From NCBI RefSeq assembly GCF_024055605.1, contig NZ_JAMXLX010000001.1, forward strand, positions 434,001 to 498,000: 64,000 bases of DNA. The letters run 5' to 3'. This DNA comes from Ciceribacter sichuanensis. GTDB taxonomy: Bacteria > Pseudomonadota > Alphaproteobacteria > Rhizobiales > Rhizobiaceae. Positions 50,925-62,388 of the stretch are shown piece after piece (within the stretch, counting starts at the first letter, position 1; the number at the start of each line of letters is the position of its first letter). Below the pieces are notes generated by a model. The model was not told the DNA's origin, did no database searches, and was given only the letters and a program-made list of their open reading frames with translations. The translations under genes were made by a program, and so were the position numbers.

Positions 50925-51772
50925 GAACGTCATCCTCCGCACCCCTGCAGGCTCAGCGCAACCCGGGCGTCGAGATCGAAGCCGCTACTCGGCGTCCGCT
51001 CCTGCGTCTCTTGCGGGCGGCACTGAAGGCACCCTTGACCATAACCGGAATGGAGGGAGCGGCCGCACTCCTGAACGCGGGAGATGGCGCAACGCTTCAG
51101 GCCCCGGTCGCCGTGCTGCGTCATGCGGTGTCTTCGGGTCTGCTGTCGCGTGAGGGCAACCGTCTCATGGCTTGCGAGGGCACGCGCACCTGGCTGCACC
51201 GCGCCATGGCCGATGACGGCGACGATGCCTTCACCGACCAGCATCGCGACATCGTCATGGGAACGGTGGAGGTCGCGCAGGTGCGCACGACCGTCCGGCG
51301 CAACATGGCGGAGTCGCCCCTTTCTGCCCTCTCGCGATTGAAGGAAAAGTCGGGGGAGGCCTATCTTGGCGAAGAGGCGCTTGCCGCAGGCGATCGCTTC
51401 GCGGCCGACTTTGAGCGCGCCGGCCTGCAGCCGCGCATCACCGCCTCCTGGGAACCAAGGCTTGCCGGCAGGCTGCGCGGCCAGCCTTCAGCCGCCGGTG
51501 ACCTCACGGATTCAGCTCTGGGGGCGCGCGACCGCCTGAATGCGGCCATCGAGGCGGTGGGACCGGAGCTTTCCGGTGTCGTGCTCGATGTCTGCTGCTT
51601 CATGAAGGGGCTGGAAACCGTCGAGCGGGAAAGACAGTGGCCGGCGCGCTCGGCCAAGCTGATGCTGCGCACCGGGCTGATGGCGCTCGCCCGCCACTAT
51701 GCTCCGCTCGCGCGACAAAGCCGTCGCGAGCATCGCTGGGGTGCGGAGGATTACCGCCCGGAACTCGGGTGA
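50921..51772 (+). CDS. DUF6456-domain protein
   Basis: 283 residues. The C-terminal half (about 130-270) has the DUF6456 pattern: S-P-L-S-A-L-S-R-L-K, A-G-D-R-F-A-A-D-F-E-R-A-G-L-Q-P-R-I-T-A-S-W, and a late V-V-L-D-V-C-C-F-M-K-G-L-E. The N-terminal part has a likely winged helix (VLRHAVSSGLLSREGNRLMA). Function unknown. Its ATG overlaps the stop of the DnaA-like gene. Probably a regulatory partner of that protein. Confidence 0.75.
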   Translation: MRTSSSAPLQAQRNPGVEIEAATRRPLLRLLRAALKAPLTITGMEGAAALLNAGDGATLQAPVAVLRHAVSSGLLSREGNRLMACEGTRTWLHRAMADDGDDAFTDQHRDIVMGTVEVAQVRTTVRRNMAESPLSALSRLKEKSGEAYLGEEALAAGDRFAADFERAGLQPRITASWEPRLAGRLRGQPSAAGDLTDSALGARDRLNAAIEAVGPELSGVVLDVCCFMKGLETVERERQWPARSAKLMLRTGLMALARHYAPLARQSRREHRWGAEDYRPELG

Positions 51773-51858
51773 GCATCGGACAAGCATCGCAACGACGCCA
51801 GAGACCGGTATAAAGTCATCCTACGGGGTGCTGTCATCGATCCTTGGTATAAGGACGG

Positions 51859-52293
51859 TCAGGATGTTGCGGAGGAAGCTACCAGCTGGCGGGCGGCTTC
51901 CTCGCGGATCCGCTGGATCATCGAGCGCAGCCCGTTGGCGCGCTGGGCCGAGAGATGTTCGATCAGGCCGATCTGGGAGAAAAGGTCGATGGCGTCGAGC
52001 TTGACGATCTCGGAAGCGTGCTTGCCGGAATAGGCTGCAAGCACGATTGCCACGAGCCCCCGCACGATATGCGCGTCGCTGTCGCCGGAGAAATCGATGA
52101 CCGGATTGTCGCCTTCATGCACATGGGTGGAAAGCCAGACCTGGCTCGCGCAGCCCTTCACCTTGTTCTCGGCCGTCTTCTCGGCCTCCGGCAGATCCGG
52201 CAACGCCTTCCCGAGTTCTATGACATAGCGATAGCGATCCTCCCAGTCGTCGAGATAGGCAAAATCGTCGATCATCTGCTGCAATGTCGTCAT
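51859..52293 (-). CDS. sufE: SufE-family sulfur acceptor
   Basis: 144 residues with the acceptor Cys in V-K-G-C-A-S-Q-V-W (C48; C51 in E. coli SufE). It receives persulfide from cysteine desulfurase SufS for Fe-S cluster building. Convergent with the DUF6456 gene. The suf operon itself is not in this window. Confidence 0.92.
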   Translation of the reverse strand: MTTLQQMIDDFAYLDDWEDRYRYVIELGKALPDLPEAEKTAENKVKGCASQVWLSTHVHEGDNPVIDFSGDSDAHIVRGLVAIVLAAYSGKHASEIVKLDAIDLFSQIGLIEHLSAQRANGLRSMIQRIREEAARQLVASSATS

Positions 52294-52361
52294 GGCGTCG
52301 GAAGTCCTTGCTGTTCCCCTTGGATATAGGCGATCCCGGGCAAAGATGGAACAGTTCTAAG

Positions 52362-52457
52362 CATGTCGCGCAAAAGTGTGTGCGGTTTTGCGGTCACGAC
52401 ATGCGGGAAGGAAGCCATGTCGCGCAAAAGTGTGTGCGGTTTTGCGGTCACGACATG
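52362..52457. repeat. Two identical 42-bp units in tandem
   Basis: The unit CATGTCGCGCAAAAGTGTGT ... GCGGTCACGACATG occurs at 52362-52403 and 52416-52457, period 54, with the same 42 bases. Each unit is an imperfect palindrome (CATGTCG...CGACATG). Related in core (GCAAAAGTG...CGGTTTTGC) to the dispersed repeat family. Confidence 0.85.
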
Positions 52458-52475
52458 TGCCTTAAAAAGAAAAAT

Positions 52476-52501
52476 GCCGCGCGGGGTTTTCTCCGCGCGG
52501 C
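52476..52501 (-). terminator. Terminator for the DUF5330 gene
   Basis: GCCGCGCGG (52476-52484) pairs with CCGCGCGGC (52493-52501), 8-nt loop. On the minus strand it is followed by ATTTTTCTTTTTAAG. Confidence 0.82.
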
Positions 52502-52643
52502 CCGGCAATATGGCCGTAAGTTCCTGTGGGACAGGCAGACAGGCACCCGAACCGGTCCGCAAGGCGGAATCGGTTCCGATGCAAGAGGCTGGCAGGGGCG
52601 CGTGACCGGACCCCGAAGACAAGGCTTAGACTTGAGGGAAGGC

Positions 52644-53117
52644 TCAGAGTTTCGGCGGGGTGTAGGGTTTCGGGCCGTTGCCGTTCTTCGGGCGCGGCTC
52701 CGGGGTCACCGTGCCGGTGATGATTTCGGAAATCGTGGCAGGCTCGGCGGCAGGCTTGGTTTCGGCGGCGGCAATCGCCGGCTTCACGGTTGCCGGCTTC
52801 ATCGGCATGTCCGGAGCGGCGGTCTCGGCCTTGCCGTCGTCGGCAAACTGGCTGTCGAGGATCTGGTAGGCGACATAGGCGCCTTCGCGGGCCCGGTGGC
52901 CGAGTGCGGTCAGCGTCTCGGCACCTTTTTCGCAAACGTCGGGCTTCTCGCTGCAAATGGCGGAAATGTATTGATAGGCGTCGGTCGCGACGGTGATTGC
53001 GTCGCCGAGCGCGAACTTCGGGCCGGCCGTTTCATCTGTTTCGGGCTGGGTACCGAAATACGACAGCGCGACCAGCACCATCGAAAACCAGAACGTTCCC
53101 TTGATCAGAAACCACAT
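52644..53117 (-). CDS. DUF5330-domain membrane protein
   Basis: 157 residues: M-W-F-L-I-K-G-T-F-W-F-S-M-V-L-V-A-L-S-Y-F as N-terminal helix, then a soluble DUF5330 part with C-S-E-K-P-D-V-C-E-K-G, and an Ala/Pro-rich tail. Conserved in Rhizobiales; function unknown. The longer frame to 53243 is not used because the DUF starts at this helix. Its terminator is at 52476. Confidence 0.75.
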   Translation of the reverse strand: MWFLIKGTFWFSMVLVALSYFGTQPETDETAGPKFALGDAITVATDAYQYISAICSEKPDVCEKGAETLTALGHRAREGAYVAYQILDSQFADDGKAETAAPDMPMKPATVKPAIAAAETKPAAEPATISEIITGTVTPEPRPKNGNGPKPYTPPKL

Positions 53118-53567
53118 CGTCTTCACCAATCCCGTGTTGCCGGTCGTGCCCGGCCTGCGCCGGGTTGTTTCCCGGTCGTCTGGAACAAAGGTATCGGCGG
53201 GGTGCAAAGATCGCTTTTCAAAACTTCCTCGGATTCGCGCCAAATTCGATTAAAAGTTGAACGATCTGCCTTTGAGGGGCATTTGCTGAGAAGTTTAGCG
53301 GTCGACGTTAAGCATAACTATGGCGGAGGCCCGGCAATCCACCGGCTTTGCCGCGACGGCGCTGCCACAAAAGTTAACGTGGTGGAGAAATATGAGACAA
53401 TTCCGTCGCTTACGTCCCGTTAACCACGATTTTGAAAGCTTCGTCGATTTGTCTCGATATGGATCAGAGGAGCCGTCTGAGGGGTGTTGAAAGGGTCCAC
53501 CTTATCTTTTCTTTAAGCGCGCACGGCCTATGTTCGGCTCACGAAATGAGTCGTTTCGCGAGTATGT
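53118..53567. other. 450-base gap
   Basis: Between divergent genes. The part 53280-53560 is AT-richer with several T-rich stretches and would hold the promoters of both. No ORF and no clear operator. Confidence 0.45.
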
Positions 53568-55089
<1,522 letters not shown>

Positions 55090-55118
<29 letters not shown>

Positions 55119-56184
55119 AAGGAAGCCGGCATCACGGATGTCCGGCTTGCTTTCTGCGGGGTTTGCCGCGCTTGCGCGCGGTGCGTCCCGCCATCCACGC
55201 CTGATCGGCGGGGTGGCGACCTTTGCCGTTGCCTTCGGTTTCGTCGCGGCCAATGCGCTCTGGTACCAGCCGGGCCGCCATCCGTCGCCGATCTTCCGCA
55301 CCCGCGACGCCGCCGATTTCAATGCGCTTGCCGGCGTCGCCCGCAATCCCATGCAGGAGCAGGACCCGGGCAATACGACAACGTTCAGGATCGAGCGAGC
55401 GCCGGTCGATGGCGAGCAGCAGCCGGCCGATGCCGCGCCCGTCCAGCAGGCCCAGGCACCACTGCCGAGCGGCGATCTCGATGGCGACGGCGTGAGCGAG
55501 CTTGCGGTCGCGGTGCAGACCGAGCTTTCCCGCCGGGGCCTGTATGCCGGCGACCCCGATGGTGTGATCGGGCCGCAGACCGAAGCGGCCATTTCGTTAT
55601 TCCAGAAGTCCGTCGGCATGGAGCCGAGCGGCCTCGTCAGCAACGAGCTTCTGGCCGCGCTCAGGGTCGATAACAGCGCCACTGCCGCCGTGCCGAAACA
55701 ACGCCCGCCCGCCGATGTCTCGTCCTCGCAGGCGACGAAGGACCCGGTCGCCGCCGCCATCCGCAGCGCCGAGAAGGTTGTCACCACTGCGCCGACCCGT
55801 CCGGCAGCGAAACCCGAAACGGCACGGGCGGTCCAGCCGAAGCCCGTCCAGCCCAGGCCGGCACCGCTAAAGCCGGCCCCGCTCAATCCGGCCCCGCTCA
55901 ATCCGGAAAGCCCGACCCCGCCTGCCGCCATTCCGGCATCCGCCGATGCCAACGACGCCGAAGCGCTGCCCGCGGCGCTCACCGATGCGCCGGATCCCGG
56001 CCTCGTCATGGAAATTCAGCGTGGCCTTTCCAACATCGCCTACACCGATGTCAGCATCGACGGCGTGGCCGGCGATCAGACCCGCGCCGCGATCCGCCGT
56101 TTCCAGCGCCATTATCGCCTGCCGGAAAACGGCGAGCCAAGCATCGCCGTGCTGAAAAAGCTCAAGGATATCGGGGCGCTCTGA
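55090..56184 (+). CDS. Membrane protein with two peptidoglycan-binding domains
   Basis: 364 residues. One N-terminal membrane helix (about 38-58), a Pro/Ala-rich linker, and two PG_binding_1 modules (about 135-190: LSRRGLYAGDPDGVIGPQT; and about 310-360: DVSIDGVAGDQTRAAIRRFQ). It should span into the periplasm and bind the wall. A repeated P-A-P-L-N/K-P block lies at 250-275. AGGAAAG precedes the ATG, which is inside the kinase gene, so the two are coupled. It may be the kinase's wall-sensing partner (inference). Confidence 0.85.
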
Positions 56185-56310
56185 ACGCGACCTTCGTAGG
56201 CCGGAACAGCCGACTGTCGCGCTTTGGTTGTAGCCGGGGCGTCCCTGCACATCTTTGCAAATCCTTAACCGACGCCGCCGATACTACCTGCGGGTTGGAG
56301 GACACGCCGC

Positions 56311-57759
56311 ATGAACGCCGTGGAAAGATTGTTGCCGGAGGAGGAGCATTCCCCGACCGGCTCGCCCCTTGTCGATGCCGAGACGCTACGCGGCATCATC
56401 GGAAAACTGGCTCACGAGGCCTCGACGCTCGGCGTCGATCTGGTCGATATCGCCGGCGCCATCCAGGATGTCGCGGCGATGTCGAAACGCCACTCCAGCA
56501 CGTTCAATACGGTGACCAGCACGGCGCTTGCCATTGCCGAAACCAACAAGGATGTCGCCCAGTCGCTTCGTTCGACCGATGAGACGGCGGCGGGCGCTCG
56601 TCAAATGCTGGGCGAGTCCGCGAGCCGCCTTGCCGGCGCCGTCGACAAGATCGACCGCATGGTCGCGGCCTCGAAGGAGATCTCCGGCGAAATCGGCGCC
56701 TTCGCCGTGTCGCTTTCCAATGTCGACAAGGTTGCCGAGGAGATCGGCTCGATCGCCCGCCAGACCAATCTTCTGGCCCTGAACGCGGCCATCGAGGCGG
56801 CTCGTGCCGGCGAGGCCGGCAAGGGCTTCGCCGTGGTCGCGGCCGAAATCCGCGCGCTGTCGCTGCAGACCTCGCAGGCGACGGGGTCGATCCAGTCGAT
56901 CCTGAGCGAGATCCGCAACAAGATTACCAAGCTTTCCGAGGCGGGCAGGGGTGCGAGTGAGAGCGCGCTCGGCGTGCGCGATACCTCCCAAGCGATGAAC
57001 CAGTCCTTCGGCGCGATGGAAGAGGTCATCACCCGCATCCTCGATGGCTCCTCGGTCATGGCAAGAACCACTGAGACGGTCGAGCGGCAGTGCGCCGATT
57101 TCGTCCGCACGCTCGGCGGCATGGCGTCGGAGGTCCAGCATTCAGACGCCGCCCTGCAGAATGCCGCGGTCCGCGTGGACAAGGTGGTCAATCTTTCCGA
57201 GACCCTGATCCAGCTCACCGCCAGCGCCGGCATCGAGACGGAAGACAGCCACTGGATCGAGACGGCCCGCGATGTCGCCGCCGCGATTTCCGCTGCTTTC
57301 CAACACGGCGTCGATAGTGGCCGCATCGGAATGGCCGCGCTGTTCGATCAGAACTATCGGCCGATAGCAGGCAGCGATCCGGTGCAGATGCTGGCCGCCT
57401 TCACCGATTTCACCGATCAGGTCCTGCCCGCCATCATCGAACCGGTGCTTGCGCTCTCCGACCGCATCGGTTTCTGCGCGGCGGTGGATACCAATGGCTA
57501 CCTGCCGACCCATAACCGGAAATTCTCCCAACCCCAGCGCCCCGGCGATCCCGTGTGGAACACCGCCAACTGCCGCAATCGCCGCATTTTCAACGACCGC
57601 GTCGGCCTCGCCGCCGGCCGCTCGACGGCCCCCTTCCTCGTCCAGACCTACCGCCGCGATATGGGCGGTGGCAATTTCGTGGTGATGAAGGACATCTCCG
57701 CCCCGATCATGGTTTCCGGCCGCCACTGGGGCGGGTTGCGGCTGGCGATCCGGGTTTAG
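56311..57759 (+). CDS. Soluble methyl-accepting chemotaxis protein with C-terminal sensor
   Basis: 482 residues, no membrane helix. The signalling domain is first (about 30-290), with the hairpin tip [18 protein letters not shown] at about 150-167. The last 170 residues form a sensor-like domain with [15 protein letters not shown] and a Cys in [16 protein letters not shown], a pattern seen at the C-terminus of cytosolic receptors. The order (signal first, sensor last) is the reverse of classic receptors. Good TTGGAGGAC site. Confidence 0.88.
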   Translation: MNAVERLLPEEEHSPTGSPLVDAETLRGIIGKLAHEASTLGVDLVDIAGAIQDVAAMSKRHSSTFNTVTSTALAIAETNKDVAQSLRSTDETAAGARQMLGESASRLAGAVDKIDRMVAASKEISGEIGAFAVSLSNVDKVAEEIGSIARQTNLLALNAAIEAARAGEAGKGFAVVAAEIRALSLQTSQATGSIQSILSEIRNKITKLSEAGRGASESALGVRDTSQAMNQSFGAMEEVITRILDGSSVMARTTETVERQCADFVRTLGGMASEVQHSDAALQNAAVRVDKVVNLSETLIQLTASAGIETEDSHWIETARDVAAAISAAFQHGVDSGRIGMAALFDQNYRPIAGSDPVQMLAAFTDFTDQVLPAIIEPVLALSDRIGFCAAVDTNGYLPTHNRKFSQPQRPGDPVWNTANCRNRRIFNDRVGLAAGRSTAPFLVQTYRRDMGGGNFVVMKDISAPIMVSGRHWGGLRLAIRV

Positions 57760-57812
57760 GGGATTTGTGGCACGGTGCCGGCATTAGACGAGATGCATCG
57801 ACGGTTCGGGGT

Positions 57813-57977
57813 CCCCCCTCTGCCTGCCGGCCATCTCCCCCACAAGGCGGGAGAGTGGATAGCTGATATCGCTCGCTTCCTCTCAAACGCCAACGTTCTC
57901 AGATCCTTGGTGAGAGACGTAGGCCTCTCTGCGGGTCTCCCCCCTTGTGGGGGAGATGGCCGGCAGGCCAGAGGGGG
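57813..57977. mobile_element. MITE-like element, 165 bp, copy C with a different interior
   Basis: Terminal repeats CCCCCTCTGCCTGCCGGCCATCTCCCCCACAAG at the left (seen as separate short matches) and CTCCCCCCTTGTGGGGGAGATGGCCGG, CCAGAGGGGG at the right. The interior (TGGATAGCTGATATCGCTCG and on) differs from copies A and B. It lies between the chemoreceptor and atzF stops. Confidence 0.68.
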
Positions 57978-58026
57978 TAACGCCCAAGTCTGGTTCGAAT
58001 CCAGCTGACTTAGACAGATACCCCAC

Positions 58027-59832
58027 CTAAGCCGCCAGGCTCCGCATATACGCCCGCCAGCCGCCATGGGCGGTGATGTTTTCCGAGCCGGCGAGCGCCA
58101 CCGGCTCCACGAGGAAGCCCTTGGCCGTGGTGCCGTCTGCAAGCTCGATTGTGCCGATGCCAAGAGGGGCGGGGATGGCGGCGACGAAGCGTCCGAAGGC
58201 GTCCGGCGTCAGTTGCCAGACCTCCACGTCGATCATGCTGCAATCACTGCCCGAGGAGCGCACGAGCCCCGGCTTCGGCGGCTTTGTGCCGGCAAGGGCG
58301 TAAAGCTCATAGGATCTGGCCGTCTGGGTCGCGCGGGAGAAGGCGGCACCGAGGTTCTTGAGTTCGCCGTTGAGCGGCATGCCCGAGAGATGCGCGCCGA
58401 CAACCACCAGTTCGATCAGTTCCTCCGAGAGCGAGGAGAAGGCAGCAGACGCGCGCTCCGGCTGCGGCCAGCCGGTGGCGCCGAGCGTCAGCCCGGTCCT
58501 TGCGTGCAGGTCGGCGGCAAGCGATGCCGTCAGCCCGTCCTTGCCGGCGGGGGCGAGCAAGGTGACGCTCGCCGGCAGGCCGTCGCCGCGGGTTCCGGTC
58601 GGCACGGCGATGCCGCACATGTCGATGAGGTTGACGAAGTTGGTATAGGTGCCGAGCCGTGAGTTCTCGCGGATCGGCTCCGCTTCGAGGGCGGCGCGGG
58701 TGTAGTGGGTAGGCGCGGTCGGTACGCAGAACAGGTCGACCGATGCGATGACAGGCTGAAGCTTCCGCTTGTAGGCCTGTAGCTGGTAGAAACCGTTGAA
58801 GGCATCCGCTGCCGAAAGCGTCTTTGCCCCGCCATAGATCTTGCGGGTCACGGGGTGGAAGCTTTCCTCATGGGCGTCGAAGAAGTCCTTCACTGCCGCA
58901 TAGCGCTCCGCCACCCACGCGCCTTCATAGAGCAGGTTGGCGACGGAGTAGAAATCGCCAAACGGGATCTCGACGATCCGGTGGCCCATGGCCGAGAGGT
59001 TGGCCAGCGCCTCCTCATAGGCCTCTCGCATCAGCATATCGCCGAAGAATTGCCTGTCTTCAGGAGCCGGAACGCCGATCGTCAGAACCGGTGGTGTCGC
59101 GCCATAGCTTGCCGGGGCGAAGGCGCGGGAATAGGCGTCCGTCTCGTCGGGCTTTGCTGCGACGTCGAACACCCGCCACGCATCGTCCACCGTCAGCGCG
59201 AAGACCGAAACGCAGTCGAGCGTGCGGCAGGCGGGAATGACGCCGGTCGTCGAAAGCGCTCCGACGCTTGGCTTCAGGCCGACGATGTTGTTGAGGCCTG
59301 CCGGAATGCGGCCGGAACCCGCGGTGTCGGTGCCGAGCGCAAAGGAGACGATGCCGCGCGCCGTCGCCACCGCAGAACCGGAGCTGGAACCGCCCGGCAC
59401 CAGCGCCGGATCGATGGCGTTGCGCGGGATCGGATAGGGACTGCGCACGCCGACGAGGCCGGTTGCGAACTGGTCGAGATTGGTCTTGCCGATGACGATT
59501 GCGCCGGCGGATTTCAGCAGCGCCACGACGGTCGCATCTTTCTCCGGCGTGTAGGCATAATCCGGGCAGGCGGCGGTAGTCGGCATGCTCGCGACGTCGA
59601 TATTGTCCTTCACCGCGAAAGGGATGCCCCAGAGCGGCTTGGCGACGGGATCGAACGCGCCGAGTTTCGCCGCTTCCGCAGTCAGCGTTTCGCGGCTGGC
59701 AAGATGGATGAAGATGCCGGGATCGTCAGCCGCGGCAAGGCGGGCGAGCGCGGTGTCGATCATCGCTTCCGGGGTCCAGCCGGCGGCATAGGCCGCGTGC
59801 AGCGAGGCGATGTCGAATGCCTGTTCAGTCAT
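58027..59832 (-). CDS. atzF: Allophanate hydrolase
   Basis: 601 residues. The amidase part (1-440) has the Ser-Ser-Lys triad K75 (FAVKDNID), S149 (PGGSSSGS) and S173 (TAGSGR), with the spacing of Pseudomonas AtzF (K91, S165, S189). The C-terminal domain (about 470-601; GAHLSGMPLNGEL) is the second domain of this enzyme, which removes the decarboxylated N-carboxyurea part. Turns allophanate into ammonia and CO2. Last gene of the operon; the cupin stop is 3 bases before its ATG. Confidence 0.94.
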   Translation of the reverse strand: MTEQAFDIASLHAAYAAGWTPEAMIDTALARLAAADDPGIFIHLASRETLTAEAAKLGAFDPVAKPLWGIPFAVKDNIDVASMPTTAACPDYAYTPEKDATVVALLKSAGAIVIGKTNLDQFATGLVGVRSPYPIPRNAIDPALVPGGSSSGSAVATARGIVSFALGTDTAGSGRIPAGLNNIVGLKPSVGALSTTGVIPACRTLDCVSVFALTVDDAWRVFDVAAKPDETDAYSRAFAPASYGATPPVLTIGVPAPEDRQFFGDMLMREAYEEALANLSAMGHRIVEIPFGDFYSVANLLYEGAWVAERYAAVKDFFDAHEESFHPVTRKIYGGAKTLSAADAFNGFYQLQAYKRKLQPVIASVDLFCVPTAPTHYTRAALEAEPIRENSRLGTYTNFVNLIDMCGIAVPTGTRGDGLPASVTLLAPAGKDGLTASLAADLHARTGLTLGATGWPQPERASAAFSSLSEELIELVVVGAHLSGMPLNGELKNLGAAFSRATQTARSYELYALAGTKPPKPGLVRSSGSDCSMIDVEVWQLTPDAFGRFVAAIPAPLGIGTIELADGTTAKGFLVEPVALAGSENITAHGGWRAYMRSLAA

Positions 59833-59835
59833 GTC

Positions 59836-60180
59836 CTACTCTCCGAGAATTGTGACCGGCCGATCCCACTGGATCAGCACGACGCAGCCGGTGTCGCTCC
59901 ACACGGAATGTTCCGTGCCCGGCGCGTTGACGACGTAACAGCCGACACCATAGTCGCCGGCCTCGTCCGATTGCGTGCCCTGCAGCACCAGAATGGTCTC
60001 CAGCCCTTCGTGCCGGTGCCGGGGCACGGCGGCCCCCGCCTCGTATTTGAGAAGCGCCACCCCCGGCTGGTCGGCGTCGAAACGCCGGATCCAGTGAATG
60101 GTCACGCCCTCGCGGAAGGGGCCGAATTCCAGCTCCTTCCAGCCGCCGGCGGGAAGGCTTTCGCGTGTCGTTTCAGGCAT
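59836..60180 (-). CDS. Small cupin
   Basis: 114 residues, single cupin: [17 protein letters not shown] type motif 1 near 53-69 and H in A-P-G-T-E-H-S-V near 90. Metal ligands H55/H57/E61 and H94 look present. Role in biuret breakdown unknown; it might be a sensor or an accessory enzyme. Overlaps the preceding gene by 8 bases. Confidence 0.78.
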   Translation of the reverse strand: MPETTRESLPAGGWKELEFGPFREGVTIHWIRRFDADQPGVALLKYEAGAAVPRHRHEGLETILVLQGTQSDEAGDYGVGCYVVNAPGTEHSVWSDTGCVVLIQWDRPVTILGE

Positions 60181-60841
60181 GGGACAGCACCTCCAGGAGA
60201 TCGTCAAGTTTCGCCGTCCAGCCGACGATCCCGCCCTGCGCGCGGATCATGTCGAGCGTCGCCGCCTTGAAGTGCGGGAAATAGCTCGCCGTCGCCTCCT
60301 CGATGATGAGGCATTCATAGCCCCGGTCATTGGCTTCTCGCATGGTGGTCTGCACGCAGACCTCGGTGGTGACGCCCGCAAAGACCAGCTGGCGGATGCC
60401 CTTCGCCTTCAATTCGTCGCCGAGTGGGGTGGCGTAGAAGGCCCCCTTGCCGGGCTTTTCGATCACCAGCTCGCCGTCGACAGGCGCGACGTCGGGCAGG
60501 ATGGAGGTGCCGGGTTCGCCGGAAATCAGGATGCGGCCCATGGGTCCCATGTCGCCGATCCTGAGTTTCGGGTTGCCACGGTTCTGCTTGGCCGGAGGCA
60601 GGTCGGAAAGGTCGGGGCTGTGGCATTCCATGGTGTGGATCACCGGCAGGCCGGCATCGCGGAAGCCCTCGATCAGCCGTTTGACGTCGGGCACGATGCC
60701 CGCCACCAGGCTGACATCGTTGCCGAGGCTTTCGCCGAAGCCGCCGGGTTCGGTGAAGTCGCGCTGCATGTCGATGACGATAAGCGCGACGGCGTTGCGG
60801 TCGAGAGGGAAGGGGAAGGGAAGCGCCTTGATATCCGCCAT
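60173..60841 (-). CDS. Isochorismatase-fold hydrolase, BiuH paralogue (possible triuret hydrolase)
   Basis: 222 residues. Catalytic triad D24, K129, C162 by alignment with BiuH (same Lys-to-Cys spacing of 33, Asp-to-Lys 105). It shares [10 protein letters not shown] and E-K-P-G-K-G blocks with BiuH but differs in the substrate-side loops and lacks its first 15 residues. TrtA, the triuret hydrolase, is a known relative of BiuH, so this could be that step; a generic ureide amidase is the alternative. Its ATG shares a base with the ABC gene stop (TGATG). Confidence 0.75.
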   Translation of the reverse strand: MADIKALPFPFPLDRNAVALIVIDMQRDFTEPGGFGESLGNDVSLVAGIVPDVKRLIEGFRDAGLPVIHTMECHSPDLSDLPPAKQNRGNPKLRIGDMGPMGRILISGEPGTSILPDVAPVDGELVIEKPGKGAFYATPLGDELKAKGIRQLVFAGVTTEVCVQTTMREANDRGYECLIIEEATASYFPHFKAATLDMIRAQGGIVGWTAKLDDLLEVLSHA

Positions 60842-62388
60842 CAATGATGACCTGCCATATGGGCACCGATGACGGAGATATCCGCCTCGCGCGCCGGGGT
60901 TTCGTAGACGAGCCTGCCTTCGGACATGACGAGGATACGGTCCGACATTTCCATCAGTTCGTCGAGGTCCTCGGAGATCAGCAGCACCGCCGTCCCGCCG
61001 TTGCGGGCCTTCATGATGCGGGAGCGGATTTCCGCGACCGCCGAGAAATCGAGGCCGAAGCAGGGGTTGGAGACGATCAGCAGATCGACCTCGCCGGTCA
61101 GTTCCCGGGCCAGCACCGCGCGCTGCACGTTGCCGCCGGAAAGCGAGGCGATGGGTGACGAGGGCGAGGCGGTCTTGACCTTGAAATCGGCGATCAGCGA
61201 GCCGCCGCGCTTGCGCATGCCGCTGCGGTCGAGCCAGAAGCTCGGCTTGCCCGCCGGCTTCACGTCGAAGGAGCGGAAGGCGAGGTTTTCCGTCACCGTC
61301 ATCTTCGGCGCGCAGGCATTCTGCAACGGTTCCTCGGGAATGAAGCGCACGTTGTTTTCCCGCGTTTCCTCCCGCGTTGCGCCATAGGGCTTGCCCTTGA
61401 CCACGACTTCGCCCGTATCGGTCGGGCGCTGCCCCGCGAGGATTTCGGAAAGCTCCTTCTGGCCGTTGCCGGAGATGCCGGCAATGCCGACGATCTCGCC
61501 GGAGCGCACCACCAGTTTCTCGATGTCGATGGTCTTCAGCCCGGTCCGATCCGGGGCCTTGACGTTTTCCAGCCCAAGGACGGGCGAGGCGTCTTCGGCC
61601 ACCGGCAGGCGCGTGTCGAGTTCGGCGAGCTTCACGTCGCCGATCATCATCGCCGCCATGTCCTTGGTGCCGAGTTCCGAAGTCTTGCCGCCGCCGGTCA
61701 GCTTGCCCTTGCGCAGCACGGTGACGGCATCGGCAAACTTGGTGACCTCGTGGAACTTATGGGAAATCATCAGCACGGTCAGCTCTCCGCGCTCCGTCAT
61801 CCCTCGCACCAGCCCCAGCATGTCGTCGGCCTCGCCGGGGGTGAGCACCGAGGTCGGCTCGTCGAGCACGAGAAAGCGCCGGCCGAGATAGAGCTGCTTG
61901 ATGATTTCGAGCTTCTGCTTCTCGCCCGCCGCAAGCTCGCTCACCGGACGGTCGAGCGGAATGTCGAAGGGCATGGTTTCCATGAACGCGGCCAGCGCCC
62001 GTTTTTCCTTCGCCCAGTTGAGCACGGAGGGCACGTCGGCACGGCTGATGACAAGGTTTTCCGCTCCCGTCAGCGACGGGACGAGCGTGAAGTGCTGGTA
62101 AACCATCCCAAGTCCGAGTGCCGCCGCATCGCGCGGCGAGGCGACGGCGACTTCGCGCCCGTCGACCATCAGCTGGCCGGAGGTCTGGCGGTAGAAGCCC
62201 ATGATGCATTTGACCAGCGTCGACTTGCCGGCGCCGTTTTCGCCGAGAAGTGCGTGGAAGGAGCCGGGCTCGACCTTGATCGAGACATGGTCCAGCGCCG
62301 TGAACGAGCCGAAACGCATCGTCATGTCGACGGTTTCGACGCCGACGGCGGGGATGGTTTTCTGGGGAAGGATCTCGCCGATGATCAT
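60841..62388 (-). CDS. ABC transporter ATPase, two domains, BMP/nucleoside-type
   Basis: 515 residues. First ABC domain: Walker [10 protein letters not shown] (49-57), signature [10 protein letters not shown], Walker [10 protein letters not shown]. The second has a degenerate A loop ([10 protein letters not shown]), [11 protein letters not shown], and the N-P-C-F-G-L-D variant of Walker B seen in this family. It energises a permease pair of the sugar/nucleoside type. ATGA overlap with biuH. The likely cargo is biuret or a similar urea oligomer (context). Confidence 0.9.
   Translation of the reverse strand: MIIGEILPQKTIPAVGVETVDMTMRFGSFTALDHVSIKVEPGSFHALLGENGAGKSTLVKCIMGFYRQTSGQLMVDGREVAVASPRDAAALGLGMVYQHFTLVPSLTGAENLVISRADVPSVLNWAKEKRALAAFMETMPFDIPLDRPVSELAAGEKQKLEIIKQLYLGRRFLVLDEPTSVLTPGEADDMLGLVRGMTERGELTVLMISHKFHEVTKFADAVTVLRKGKLTGGGKTSELGTKDMAAMMIGDVKLAELDTRLPVAEDASPVLGLENVKAPDRTGLKTIDIEKLVVRSGEIVGIAGISGNGQKELSEILAGQRPTDTGEVVVKGKPYGATREETRENNVRFIPEEPLQNACAPKMTVTENLAFRSFDVKPAGKPSFWLDRSGMRKRGGSLIADFKVKTASPSSPIASLSGGNVQRAVLARELTGEVDLLIVSNPCFGLDFSAVAEIRSRIMKARNGGTAVLLISEDLDELMEMSDRILVMSEGRLVYETPAREADISVIGAHMAGHH

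Noticed and set aside
52362-52457. Possible CRISPR array
   Set aside because: Only two units, a 12-base spacer, palindromic repeat related to dispersed intergenic repeats and no cas genes.
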